Positions 39,161 through 51,869 of a DNA stretch of 64,000 bases are shown piece by piece. The number at the start of each line of letters is the position of its first letter. Positions within the stretch are counted from its first letter, which is position 1. The position numbers were made by a program, and so were the translations under genes. Origin of the DNA: Stenopsyche tienmushanensis (taxonomy: Eukaryota; Arthropoda; Insecta; Trichoptera; Stenopsychidae); assembly GCA_008973525.1 (NCBI GenBank), contig WACJ01000527.1, forward strand, positions 434,001 through 498,000, given 5' to 3'. The notes beneath the pieces are model-generated. The model had not been told where the DNA came from, did not search any database, and worked only from the letters and a program-made list of their open reading frames with translations.

Positions 39161-41400
39161 ACTTTCCTGATTTACATTGTATAAATACTGACTGACTGAA
39201 ATTTTGGTCGCTGCTTCTTGTACTAAAACGTGGACTTGAACAGTTTATTCTTCGATTCCCTAAATATTTGTCCGATTTTATAACAATAGCGATCAAAATA
39301 AACACACGTTCCTCTAGCGATTAGGCATATTTTGATGCATTCCTCAAAATTGTATGCTACAAATCAATATCATGCCAAAAAAATTATCTTATCTAGCAAT
39401 AATAGAAAAAACATTTGATATAAGCTCAGATTCGATACGATAGCAATCAAATCCTGTTCAAACGCAATCCCAGCATGTTTGACATTCTTGACAAGCCTCA
39501 TTATCTATTATCGAACTATTGTAACTGCATTCGATAAATACATTTTTCTTCGAGTGCATTCAATCCGCCTGTTTTGCGATAGCGATAAAATTATGCCAGA
39601 GTCTGCTCAAAATTCCAGGCATTGTATCGACATCGACTAGCAAATTTACAGGATATTGAATTTCTAATATATTCAAACTGCAACTTCCATTCACCAAACA
39701 TCCCCTACGCGCAAAATTATTATTATTGGAGGGATGCCAACATCGAATGTTTATTTTCTTATGCTAATGCGTCGAAAGAATGGATGAATATATTTCGCAT
39801 GGCATACAAAGATAATCAATTGGATTCGGCCCGGAATAATTCATTTTTATGTTACGTGCGAGCCGAACTTGCGAACACGCAAATGGTTTCGAATTCGGTC
39901 GCTAATTTCATTTAGCATGGACCAATACATTATTCTGCCATATGATATTCATCGAGGATAATGTTGTATCGGGGAATCGATACAAATATTAAATAATTCA
40001 TACTCCACGAAGCAACAGTGTCGGTTTTGGCCGATATATTATTCGTATCTAATTGTAATTTTATTTAATTAAGCTGTTCATCGGCTGACAGCTGACAGTA
40101 TCTATTCGCCACAGTCGAGTGGGCTATCGTATTTTAGTGATTTCCGATCGTGATAATACCCCAGAAAATAATGGTTTTCAAACTTTTTTAGATGATGTTA
40201 AAAGTTTGACTGTATTCAATTCGCGCGGCACTCTTTTATGTATTTTAGGCCGTTCTTATCGATATAATCTCGATTGCATCCAGTCATAGCTTATTATTTT
40301 CATATTGATGATGATGCATTACCTCCACGGTATCATAAATCATTTATACGAATTTATGATTTACTGCTTAATATCAAGCCCTTATAAGTTGCATGATGCA
40401 TGTTTATTACTAAATTTATTAAAACATCATTATGCTAACTACCAATGACGTTCATTATGTTAAAAATCATCATTAGTATGGGAGGAAGCGATTCAAATTT
40501 TGCATCCATTTATACAAAGTAAATCAGGACAGTTACAGTATATTAAGCGTTCAATATAATTATATATACCGGCGGTAAATTAAAATACTACAAAGCTACT
40601 TTTATATCCACAAGTAGTTAACATTAAGTATTGTTATATACACGTGGTCTACTTTCGATAAAAGATGGCTATGGTTTCATTAGACGCGGCTAAATTTATT
40701 TGCAGTCGAAATTTTCTGCGGTTTTGACGTCCGCTTATTAAATTCATTGTGAAACCACTTTGAAAACATGTTGTTATCAACGATCGTTCATAACAACATA
40801 TTTACGCGGTAAATAATGATTTCGTGCAAATATAATCCTCGCAATTTGACATCGATATAATAAAAAAATCTATCATCATAATAGCACCCTAAATATAGCG
40901 TTCCTACGGACCCCCAAGGGTTTGAATTTGAGATTTTTTTAAATTTTATATACGTCTCGCTATCTATGACTTTATATTGATAAGATTTGAATATTATTGT
41001 TGATCTACTTTTGGGTTGATTACGATTTAGATTTTTATTGTGGGTTTCACCTCAAAAAGATCGGCGTTGATAAATCTGGACAATGTATGTATTATATCGT
41101 ATTAATAATGTTGAAATCATACATTTACACGCATGTGTAAATTTGTATTGATTCGTATGGAATTTAAAAATGAGACAAATTCACGAGGCAAATGTTGTTT
41201 ATTGGGGTTAATTTTAGGTATTAATTTGATTCGTATGAGTTTTGAGAGTTTGAAATTTTCCTCGATGGTTCGATGTGGGAAAATTTTTATTTGATGTTGA
41301 GATAGTTTTTCATCTCGCAAGATTTGTAAAATGCAATTGGAAATAGTTGTATTGTTGTGGTGGTGCGATTGAGTAATAAGTCATTAAGCCGTCGAAGCGT
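39161..41400. other. Intron or upstream region of the alternative exon
   Basis: AT-rich, with R1 copy 3 on the minus strand. The frame at 39622-39915 (97 codons) has no recognisable domain. Confidence 0.5.
40588..40712 (-). repeat. Dispersed repeat family R1, copy 3 (inverted)
   Basis: Reverse complement contains TAGCCGCGTCTAATGAAACC, ATAGCCATCTTTTATCG and AACTACTTGTGGAT, matching copies 1 and 2. Confidence 0.75.
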
Positions 41401-41462
41401 GCGCCGGCTGTGGCCGTCTCGCTCTAACGTCGAGAGCGAAAAAGGGACGGCCACAGCCGCGC
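41401..41462 (+). promoter_or_regulatory. Strong GC-rich hairpin upstream of the 41.7-kb exon
   Basis: GGCTGTGGCCGTC (41406-41418) pairs with GACGGCCACAGCC (41446-41458). TCGCTCT (41419-41425) pairs with AGAGCGA (41433-41439) around a 7-nt loop, leaving one 6-nt bulge (41440-41445). Four more outer pairs (GCGC/GCGC) follow after a single bulged C. It lies about 230 nt upstream of the open reading frame in a GC-rich island within AT-rich DNA, in the likely promoter or 5' leader of an alternative transcript. Confidence 0.6.
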
Positions 41463-41563
41463 GCTCCGGGCCTCAGTCGAGAGGTGGCACGCCGGCCGAG
41501 CGCATCTCAGGCTTGCCGCTCCGCGACAGTTCCTGCGGCATCCCTCGCGCGCTCGAGACGAAC

Positions 41564-41669
41564 ATGTGTAAGAGTCGCTCCGAGCAGAGCGACTAGTTAT
41601 TCTTCGGGTCGACGACGTGTGTTCGTGTACGTTAAATATTCTCAAAAAAATTTTTGCGTCCGGATGTGA
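41564..41669 (+). promoter_or_regulatory. Short upstream ORFs before the alternative exon
   Basis: An ATG at 41564 opens a 10-codon ORF (MCKSRSEQSD) closed at 41594-41596. A start-stop ATGTGA sits at 41664-41669, 20 nt before the candidate start at 41689. If this region is transcribed leader, both would lower translation of the downstream frame. Whether it is leader or intron is not known. Confidence 0.35.
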
Positions 41670-41688
41670 TCTGTGCGTGAGATCCAAA

Positions 41689-42275
41689 GTGGCTGAGCAC
41701 GCGGACGAGCAGCCCTTTCCCGACCCCTCCGTCCTGTTCCAGTACTGCAAGCGTCCGAAGGCGGGCGCCAACGGCGGCAGCGTCACCCCCCTGATCGTCA
41801 ACAACGCCAAGCACGGCAGGCTGAACGAGAAGGATCCCCGGGAGCACTACGTCACGTTCAGGGAAGATGTCCCGCCGCTAGAAGTGCCGAAGGTGGAGCC
41901 CGACATTATTCCCAAGATCGACACGGAGGAGGTCGGGACGGATGAGCTGGGACGTCTGGATGCGGACGCCGAGTCGACGAGCCCCTGCTCCGCCTGCTAC
42001 CGCCTCGAGCGGAGCAGCCCCTGCTCGTCGGAGAGCGCCAGCCCGCCCCAGTCGCCCCTCGTCTACAGGGGAGCCCTGAGCAGGACGTCCCTCGGCAACT
42101 GCTCCTCGCCCTCGCTGCTGTCGGCGCTGGCGGGGGGCGGCGCCGCGGGGGCCGCGCCGCCGCCCGCGGCGCCCACCGCCAAGCTCCCTCGCACGCTCAG
42201 CACGAGCGTCCTCCGCATCAAGAACCGATCCAGCTTCTGGGACAAGTTCTACGACGACCGAAGCAAGCGGGATTA
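41689..42275 (+). CDS. dnc: GC-rich N-terminal exon, probable dunce isoform-specific first coding exon
   Basis: A 195-codon open frame ends at a GTAAGT donor (42276), leaving TA (phase 2), which would give Tyr if the next exon begins with C or T. Phase matches the other dunce exons here, so it could splice straight to the UCR1 exon beyond the window. The peptide begins VAEHADEQPFPDPSVLFQYC, has a VTFREDVPPLEVPKVEP stretch, Ser/Pro-rich segments with SPCSACYRLE, an Ala/Gly/Pro low-complexity run, and ends SSFWDKFYDDRSKRD. I recognise no catalytic domain. GC content far exceeds its surroundings, as in a CpG-rich promoter exon. There is no in-frame ATG: the likely start codon position reads GTG in a good context (AAAGTGGCTG). 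Alternatively ATG is split by an intron, with A contributed by an upstream exon. It could belong to a different nested gene; strand and phase favour dunce. Confidence 0.65.
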
Positions 42276-45200
42276 GTAAGTTCAACCGACTGTTAAATCA
42301 CCATCGAATCAAACACAAATGCGCTGCATTCCCGTGCAAGCGACAACAAAAACGAAAAATCCCATACATCTAAATTATGCAGCTCGATTCGACACAAAAC
42401 CCCACCGAGCCCACAAATCGCGTGCCGTACAAAATTTCTATTAAAAATCATAATCAAAATTTACGATCGACGAACAGCTGCTGGAATAAATACACCGTTT
42501 ATTTATATAATTTCAATGATCCACAGCGAAAAATGATAAATTCGCATGGATCATCAACAACTTCAATCAAAAAATGTTTACAACAGTCGACGTTGTATGT
42601 CTTTTGTTGCAGCGCGTTCTTGGCATCCGAATTCCATCCATTTTATGATAATTTTAATTTTTTAAACAAGTCATTTTTTTAATATAATATATCATAAATT
42701 GCGATAATATGTATTGATATCCGCTTAGAACTTTCATCAAATCTTTGTCCGATTGAAGCCTTCTTATACGCTTCATTATATCGCCAACGACACAAAGGCT
42801 TGCAGAATGTGGTGTTGTGGTAAATCTGGCAATACTATTAGGGATTCATCGAGCGAGATGACCGCATAATATTTCATCCCCGGGGGACACCGTAGATGTG
42901 CAGCGATTCCCGGTTCGAATGACGGCGAAATCTTGTAACTCGATGTTGAATATTTCGCCGCATAATGGATGTTTGTTCACCTTCGGGGGGGGGGGTTTAA
43001 AATTATATCCCCATCGATCACTTTGATGTTAAAATTGCGTCCGGCGCCCGAAGATCCGATGTATCGGCACCATGGCGACTAATTGGCACGAGCCGGTTGT
43101 TGTTGCCGACTTACGACTCGAATCGCTGAGGAATACCGTCATTATTGAGGGGAGTAATTGATGTCTAGGAAACCCAATACGCGTTATGGCTGCTCTTCCT
43201 AATTATCTTTATTGTAATCGCGGGCTCGACTCGTTTTTCGATCTTGCGGAGGTCTTAGATCGGAGCACGTTCAACAGTTGAACCTTATGGCGTCTTCTCG
43301 AGTGGAACATTAGTCAATTAATTTACGTGCGTGGGACGAACGTAACGATATCGCTTTAATAATTCCAGCCGAGGTCGTATCCTCCTTGCCACGCTTTATG
43401 TTCGTTTATCAAGAGATGTCGTTAATCCCGACCTGCTATCCCGGTTAAATCATACGAGCGGAAAAAACGTCAAATCGAAGAATTTTCAATTGGATCCTGA
43501 ATTTTCGGATGACGGACGCCAAAGAATATATTCATGCTATCTCGCGTTGATAGCAGAATCTATTTTGGGTCCATTTCGCCATAGAATCCTAATCATAAAA
43601 AATGTCTTATCTGTCATAAATCTGTTGATTTGAATCCAGCAGACGCTGATGATTAGACCCTGTCGTCGATCTGCCAGTCTGATTTAAACAAGGTGTCGCA
43701 GTGCTTTCCTCGTTCATCCATGGTGATCCAGTAAGATCCATTCCAGATGCTTTATTTAATTGCATTATACATTATTTTTGTATAGACAAAGTACCCAATT
43801 TAATAATATCCATGTAAAAAATCATATTTAATATAATCCTCTCCAATTAATATATACAACTACATAAATGCTAAATCGTCCATGATCAATGTGCTCAATA
43901 AGTTTGTAGGATTTTTTTTTGAGATGTTGCGAAAAGACGACCCCAAACGAAGAAGAAAAATGTTCAAATTGAAAAAATATCCTACGAACTTATTGAGTGA
44001 TGTATTAGCATGAATTAAATACTTAAATTCCAGAGATTTTCATCTCATTTGCTCATTGCAATCCGAGACTATAAATTTGAATATGTATGATTGTATGAAA
44101 GGTATGAAAAAATAGCATCAATATGAATTTTTGTATCAAAATGAAACTCGGACAGCCACGCTGTATATATCCATTAATGAATTGTAAATATCAATGAATT
44201 ACTTCGTATCAGAAGGAATCATATTACCATGGCAAAATAAAGTACCCAATGAATCTATCCATTGATAAGTTTCACATTTCGAAGGATAATGAAGATCGCT
44301 GAAATGAGATCTTCAGCAAAAGCTGCTTATTTTGATGAAATTCATTCGGCGAAATAGTTTTATAAATTCGTCACCATCGCCAGATGTTTGATTATTTGAA
44401 TCATCTTAATTAAGAATTTAGATCCAATTGATCTCGATTCTTTAATTAATTGTTGCATTGATGTCATTATCGTAATATTGATAAAATGTAAATCTAATTA
44501 TGTCTTGAAAATCCAATCTGATAGCGAATTATGCCTTTGATATATTTGAGATTTTCGATCATCGATTGTTACTCATAGATGTTTAATCAACATTCTTTAA
44601 AGAGCACTGCGTCGATGGAATATCGATAACAGCGCCAATTGCTTATAATTTTTCTCCTTGATGATGAAATACATAAATTTTGATCGAATCGAATTTTCTA
44701 GTTCGTCTTCGGTAGTTCATAAATTGAATCGCTTATAAATGGATCTATGCAGCATTTCATCCCCTTTGTCTGCGATCCGACACCACATTCTGTCTGGAGG
44801 AAGCTCGTTGCTTTCGAATTTATCTTGCGCCACTTGCATCCGTTTTATTCCATAAAACTTCCTTATCTCGTTCGCCTCTGCCTCATTCCCATCGCGCTGA
44901 TGGCCTTTTATGGGACTTTTTTCATTTCTTCGGGCTATAATCTAGTGTCACTCCGTTCATAGTTCTTTCTTTTAGGGTTCTATCCCTATCTAAGAGCGCT
45001 AAAAGCCTTTGTCTCGATTCCAAACAGTTGCTTTATATTCCGAGCCGAAAATAAGTAAATATATTCAATTGGTGCGCTTAGTTATTTTTGGCGCTACGAG
45101 ATTAATGAGGACATTTTTTAGCTTTCTGCTGAACCCAAAAATACATCCCTGGATAGAATGCCTACAAATTAAATCCTATAAATGTCCCCCCTTAATTAAA

Positions 45201-47159
45201 TTCAACATATTTTTATTGCCGCGACATTAATTCTATATGAAGTCCCATGCGAATGTTGGTCGTTATATTCAATTTCTCCCCATTGCCACATCAATCTATT
45301 TATTTACGAATTTATTCGTACATCTTGAAACGTCTCATACGCACAATCCTGTACAAGATTCGAAGTGCAGAGTCTTCTTGGGACGACAACAGGAAGACTC
45401 TAATCGAGAAGAGCTATCATTGGATTAAATGCATAATATTTCTTTACAGTCAGCATTCTTCGACTGATACACGGGATGTAATTGGATCGTGTCAATATCA
45501 AGCACGAAATATACTTACTAATTCAGATCAAAAAGTGCTTTTATCCAACATTTTTCAACCCTGATTTCTATTTACCCCGCTCGTACAAACACGCGCAAAA
45601 CCCCTCTTATATCTTTCAAATATTTAATCGGACCATATACAAACATTATTTATAAGCGAGCTTATCCTTTATGGGTTATCTTCAACTTGATAACAGAAAA
45701 ACATGAGTAAACATGAAAACTGTACAAGGTCCTATCGTTTTTTGTCTCGGATTATGGTGGTGCGTATCGAACTTGCCACGGAAGCCCCATAAATCCCGTT
45801 TATAATACATTTATTTTTGTCGCAAATATGTACTAATAACATTGAGATGATCTTGGCTTTGTCGTCGTAATTTGCAAGCGCTCTAATGAAATATGGATTT
45901 ATTGTCCGAGAAGACAGACATCCATAAATATTATTTGCCCTTTAAAATGATGCATAACATCTTGAATCGCTTCCAAGAAGTGCTCTGTCAATGTGGAGAA
46001 GATGTGCGAAATGACAATTTTTTGGGTCATACTTGTAATCCGTGTGTCATATTGGGACGCATTTGGCTTAAAATTGGCTCTAATTTGAATATTAAACTCC
46101 TGTGGGATGACATGAATTATCAATATAGAATCAAATTAAAATTTAAAAATTTAACCGAGTCCCCACAATGTAATTAGCTATTAAAACTTTTACTTTGTTA
46201 AAATTGCTAGCTGGCGACTAAGTAATTACTTTCGTTGGCTATTCACAGGGAATTAATGGATGGTGCAAAATAATACTGCATCAACCCACTATATATAAGC
46301 AAAATAAAGCGATAGTTTGTGAGGCATCCAAATCAATTCAAACATTGCTAAAAGTCATGAAATTTCTATTAATTTTCACATTTAATCGTTTAATCGCTTC
46401 ATCTAGTATATTTTGACTTTAAAAAAGATTTATCGAGATTATTCGAGAATGAGTTTTTCTCATTGTACACACCCACCCACGCAAGTGTTCCACCCTCTTA
46501 AATAATTTCAAAGCTTACCCCGAATATTGATTATTTAATGAATATTTAAATCCGAGTCGAAACGCTCCTGTTCGGTCCGACCCTTCGAAGCTCCGAAAGC
46601 CAAGGATCTTCGGGGCAATTTTAAAATAGTCCTTATTCAGAGTCGATATTCAAATCGAATGAAAATGCGTTTTGCACCAAAGCGCCGTATGAATTATCGT
46701 GGCGATTAAGCCTTGACCGGAATTACTTGGCTGATTAATTAAAACGCTCATTTAATACACACCATACTCATTTGCGTACGCCGTTTATGCGACCATCGAT
46801 TCAAAGCACGTCATTCTAATATCAAACAAGTATGCAAGTGCATTTAAATCTGCACAGGCGATGGCTGCATTGAATGTCAACTGCAAGAAAATTCAATCAA
46901 AACCTGTGGAATGCTTTGGCACAATGCACAGAACCATAAATATAATATTGTAGCGTTTATTATTGTTTTAATAACGTTTGAATCGAAATTTTTCAGCATC
47001 CATTAACCTTTTGATGAGTATAAACACTAATGTGGTGTGTGAGCACTCGAGTGATCCAGAAAGAGTTTGTACGCCAATGTGGCGTTCAGCGCTCTATAAC
47101 GATTTATTTTTGATCCCGAGCTTGTTTTTCTAATCGTTGTTTCTAATGTTGTTACGAAA
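42276..47159. other. dnc: Intron downstream of the alternative exon
   Basis: Starts with GTAAGT. A run of ten G residues lies near 42985-42995. Contains one short inverted-repeat element (43894-43997). No gene recognised. Confidence 0.5.
43894..43997. mobile_element. Very short inverted-repeat element (104 bp)
   Basis: CTCAATAAGTTTGTAGGAT (43894-43912) is inverted at 43979-43997 (ATCCTACGAACTTATTGAG), one mismatch in 19. The terminus also occurs once near 7537-7547. A Tc1/mariner-type MITE or deletion product is likely. Confidence 0.7.
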
Positions 47160-47312
47160 GAAGGGTGGGCGCTCTCAAGGGCAGAATCCCTCGGGCGGCT
47201 CCCGCTACGGGCGTCGAACGAAAAGACTCTCTTCTCTAGGATTTTTTTTATTGGGCACATGAGAGAGGTATTTGGCTGCGGAAAGGACGTCTTCCCGCAG
47301 CCAAGGCCGATC
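47160..47312 (+). repeat. LTR-like repeat D, partial
   Basis: Shares GGGCGTCGAA, AAAGACTCTCTTCTCTA and the hairpin TTGGCTGCGG/CCGCAGCCAA (10-bp perfect stem) with repeats A-C, and stops abruptly after CAGCCAAGGC. Confidence 0.65.
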
Positions 47313-47741
47313 ATGTCGAACTACAATGTCAAAAATTACATTTCTAACAACATTACACATTAACAACAATTATTCATCAACAAATGACAACATAATAAAC
47401 GTTAAGCTTCTTAGATCAAATCAATATCAATGGTAGAATGTCACACAAATCAATTATACAGGCGTTTTGCACATAGACCGATGTTTTATTTTTATTTATG
47501 GGGGATTAGGGAGATCTTTTGCTACGTTTCACACATAGATCCTATATCCTAAGTGTTAGGGTTATCGATTTTTTTTTTGAAATTTTGAAAAAATACCCAA
47601 AATTTCACCTTTAAATCGTCATCACTTTTTAATCTGTAGTCGTAGTGGCACTAAATAACTGTTGTTGCAAAGGCGACGATTATTCTTTCAGCTAGGATTT
47701 ATTTTGTGATTGCCTCTGTCGTGTAAAATAATTATTTTGCA

Positions 47742-47873
47742 CGTCCCTAGACAAGGAAATCCAGTGGTGTCAGGTCTTAAAACCTTGCGAGCCACGGAAT
47801 AGCGCTCGTCCCCAGGCAAAAAAATCCAGCGGTGTCAGGTCTGGAGACCGTGCGAGCCACGGAATAGGGCCAC
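47742..47873 (-). pseudogene. Tandemly duplicated transposase fragment (Tc1/mariner superfamily)
   Basis: Two direct copies with a 75-bp period. On the minus strand the right-hand copy reads IPWLARSPDLTPLDFFAWG, the typical catalytic-core motif RSPDLTPLDFFLWG of IS630/Tc1/mariner-related transposases. The other copy has RF-stop-DLTPLDF. No element ends seen. Confidence 0.75.
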
Positions 47874-50800
47874 CAATATGAAACTATACAATTAATAATT
47901 ATTCTACATATAATTTTTTTAAAATCTAAAAATGTCGATCAATGAGTGCGACAGTATGGCTTCGGGACTTAAAACAAGTGCTAAAATTATGCTCTATTTG
48001 ATCTTAATTTTAGACGTCCAAATGTCATGCCCGAGCATCATTTGATTGTGGCATTGTGTTCAGAATCATTTTGCATTTATGATTATAGTATTTCGATTCC
48101 TCGTCATGCCCAGAAGAGGCAGCTAATTGATTCTGTCGATGGCACATCCCCATTGAAGCTTCGAACTCTATGCTTGCTGCCTTGTTTCTTCTGTTTCTGT
48201 GTATCGAATCGATATCAATCGGAACCTTCAATTAGCAGTCTCATCAGCTAATGAATAATTCCCGGAGTGGCACTTTAAATGGATGCTTTGACTTTGACGA
48301 ACATCATCTGCGAACGTCATCTCTTCAAACCTTCGAATTTGCAATGTACACATAGCGTGTAAATAATACGTTTGGTTTCGAAACTATGCAAAGCAAACAA
48401 ATCTGCAATGTGTGTGGTGTTTTTGCAAATAGGCGTTATACACGGAGCCAACCCATTTTGAAAGAATTTATTCGACACCGCAAATCTGTGATGTTCGAGC
48501 AAGATCGTTTTTCGTCGGACATCTCCGCCGTTTTACCCCACACCCCCGATTGATTGACGCTCTTCGACTTATTATTTAATTTTCGTCATTAAAAGGCACA
48601 ATTGGCGTGTCATTATATATATAAACGTGGATATTCCGAAATTCGCGCTGTAATAATTTTAATGAATTTTGATAACGAAATTAGAGCAACAGCAAAACAT
48701 AAAACAAACAATAAGTAAAGCCTCTTCAGCTGTAATGAAATAGCCTGGAGCTTTTCCCATCAGACGAAATTTAAATTTTCGCTATTTAATATATTCTGAA
48801 AGTTCAATCCGAGCTTTCATTCATGGGTTTTGTTCTTGGCGCGATTTTAATATCGATAATTTTGGCAATATGAGATTTTCAACATTTTGCCAATACTATG
48901 TGGCAAAACAGCAGCGCTCTTCAATTTCATCCAGACGTATTTTTTGCGGAGCAAAACTCTTCTTTTTTTTGCTAGTCCCACAAGATTTATTGCAGAATGG
49001 CTCAATGCACGTCTTCCCGTCATCAGACGATTTATCAACTGGCAATTTCTACGTGTTCTTACAAACTTTCTTTTGTGTGCCGACTTTGAAAATGATCAAC
49101 ATTGGACAATTTAAATAATACTGTCATCGTTTAAAAATTTGATGACATATCTTTGCATAAATTCATTATAATTGATTATAAATCAAGATATTTGCTGGGT
49201 ATTTACAATCCTCCAATGATGGACATGGTATTTTAATCTCTTATGATAAAATGATATACGGATTGTCGATCACCAATCTTTGAATTTGTTCAGTTTTAAT
49301 TCATGTTTAACGACGGACGAAATGCACTGATATTAAACGAACCGGCACGGAGAGCCGGTTCATCCAATCTTTTTTAAACTGTGGTCAATAAATCTTACGA
49401 TTACGTACCCATTATACGTAAATGTCAGCAGTATTTATTTTTCTTATATAAATATGTTGTAAAAACCTAATAAATTAAATAGTCTTCTACCTCATCCACG
49501 AATTGTTGAATGCTTTTAAGGACAAAAAACGAATAATTACCTTAAATAAATTATATAGATTCTGTAGGTACCTCTTGAACTATTATATATAAAGTTACTT
49601 GGTTTCACCACAGGTCCAAGAGACCAATTTGTCTCCGGTCCTATTTAGAGCGACATTTAATTACTAAGAGCTCGTATTTTAACCGCCATCATTTGCATAG
49701 TTAACATCCGTAATTGTATTAAAAGAGCTGGGAAAAAAAGAGGAATTTGCAGCTTTCGTATAATCAATTGCGTTGCGGATTTCGGCACTCAACATTGATA
49801 TTCAACTTTTGTTCCGTCCTTGCGGGACAAAATATTGAATTGAATTTCGCAAGACTTTTCCCGTAGTTATTAACGCACCTGGAAATTCCTGGAAAATTTC
49901 ATTTGCTCGAAATTCGCTAAAGGGAAAAGCTTTCAACAGCATCACAGGTCAGTTAATTATAACCCACGTCAAACAAGTTTGCGGTTTGACTTTTGGTCGC
50001 ATTAACCAGCCTCGGATGTCGTTAAATTCGCTCGATATTGAATTCCATAAGCCTTTCAGAGCTCAAGGCGTCTTTCTTCAATTTGGGCCCCGGAAAGCTT
50101 TCAAGGCGCAGACGGCGGTTATTAAATTTTCTGAAAAATCGATTTTATTCAATAAAACCAATCGTGTCATCGATAGAGACGAGCCGCGGCGAAATATTTA
50201 TTTATAGCGACCGCAAAAAGCGTATCGCAAACGTTTTAACATCCAGATATTCTCAGATTTGTCCAGAAACACTATTTAAGGTATGCATATAAAAAAGTTA
50301 ATGTGAACTTATGAAAATCCTATTATTTTCGTTCGTATTTATAGCACTCATGAAATTATCGAGCCATGTTTCTATTTTGGATCCATTCACGTGGTCCAAA
50401 TTTGTTGTTGTGAAAAATTGTGCAAATGCTATAAAAACCAATCGTATTTTTGGTCTTAAACAAATATAACTCAGACGTGCGTCGTTGGAGCGTGACTTTA
50501 TTATGAAAGCTTCAGTAAAGGATATGCTCTGAAATTCATACAGAAAATGTGTCTTTCGTTTTATATCTGTATATTTATTAATTTATATAATGTAATTTGC
50601 TCTTAATGTACATTTTCATGATTAAAAAATTTATCTCGCGAATATTCCAGTACGAAAGCATGTGCTTTTGACACAAGGATAAGATACATGTGCTACGATT
50701 TTACGTGACTTTCATATCAATGTTGACTTTTTCATTTAAATATTCCAAAGAACCTAACAAAGTTTCTCGTGTTTATGACCAAATTAGTTTTTTTTTTAAA

Positions 50801-51869
50801 TACAACTTTTAATAAAAAATAGTATTATTTTTATTTTTTTTAATTTGAATATTTTTTTAACCGTTCCGTGTAAACGTACAATTTATATTGAAATATATTC
50901 GTCGCAATATATTTTTAAGCCATGCGTGTATAAATGCAGCACGTTGTACCGGACGATAAGATCGACGCCAAAATAGTCCTTATGCGGCTAACATTGAATG
51001 CGATAAATTTAAATATTGCGTGAAAAACAAACGTAAGCTAAACAAAATGAAATCGACCTTTGATTGAATTTTTTTTTGGGTATGGTCGAAATATTCGATG
51101 TTATTTTCCATGTTGTTTGACGTTTGTTTGAATTTTTTTTCATAGCGAAGAAATAATGGAAAATGGCGTGTCATATCACTGGTAATACGTTTTTTTAATA
51201 TGTCCGCTTGGAAATGTATTCTTATTGTGCTGCGCAAAGTGATGCCTCATTATATTTCTTTGCAATGCAAATGTAATTATTCAAGTGCCTTTCATACAAT
51301 ATGCTACTTTGTATTCCGACACTACACGACATCAGCGCGGATTCTGGCTTTTTCTTCGGCTTGCACACACACCGGTAGGAGGCCGGTCAAATAAAGCGGA
51401 AGGATTCGCAAATCCGAAGGGCGAAATTACACGTCTACTGTGTTTTGAATGGAAGGTTTGCGCATACTTTTCAGTCATCACAATAACGAATTTCGCCAGG
51501 GATGGATCCAGTAAAAGGATTCTGTCTCGTCCTATTTGGGAAAAGTCCTTTGTTTCGTACTCCCTCTTGTAGCATATTCGCTTTATTCCTGCCCCCATCC
51601 CTGGGGTCGTTCCATCTCTCGGATTTCTGTAGAACTCTTCACGCGTACTTACACGAGATTCTCAACTCTTCACGGCCGAAATGCGACTACAAGGTCGCCA
51701 TTTCTTGTCGTTTCACAATATACGTTATTTCTTTTAAAGCGACATTCGACGACAAAAAAGATTCCACCCCTCTTATGCAAACCCCAAACATTTACGGTAG
51801 TCGGTTAACCGGTTGCGTCGGTTAAATGAGAAAACACCAGCGTACGCCTTATACCTTGATTAAAAATGT
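47874..51869. other. dnc: Intron, nothing recognised
   Basis: No gene, transposon terminus or long repeat identified. Frames at 48025-48251, 48870-49118 and 51285-51825 show no domain and are judged to be chance. Confidence 0.45.

Noticed and set aside
41424..42285. Long minus-strand frames opposite the 41.7-kb exon (128 and 135 codons)
   Set aside because: Arg/Gly/Ala-rich shadows of a GC-rich coding exon; no domain and no splice support.
42880..42925. GGTTCGAAT box suggesting a tRNA
   Set aside because: No A box or cloverleaf pairing could be built around it.
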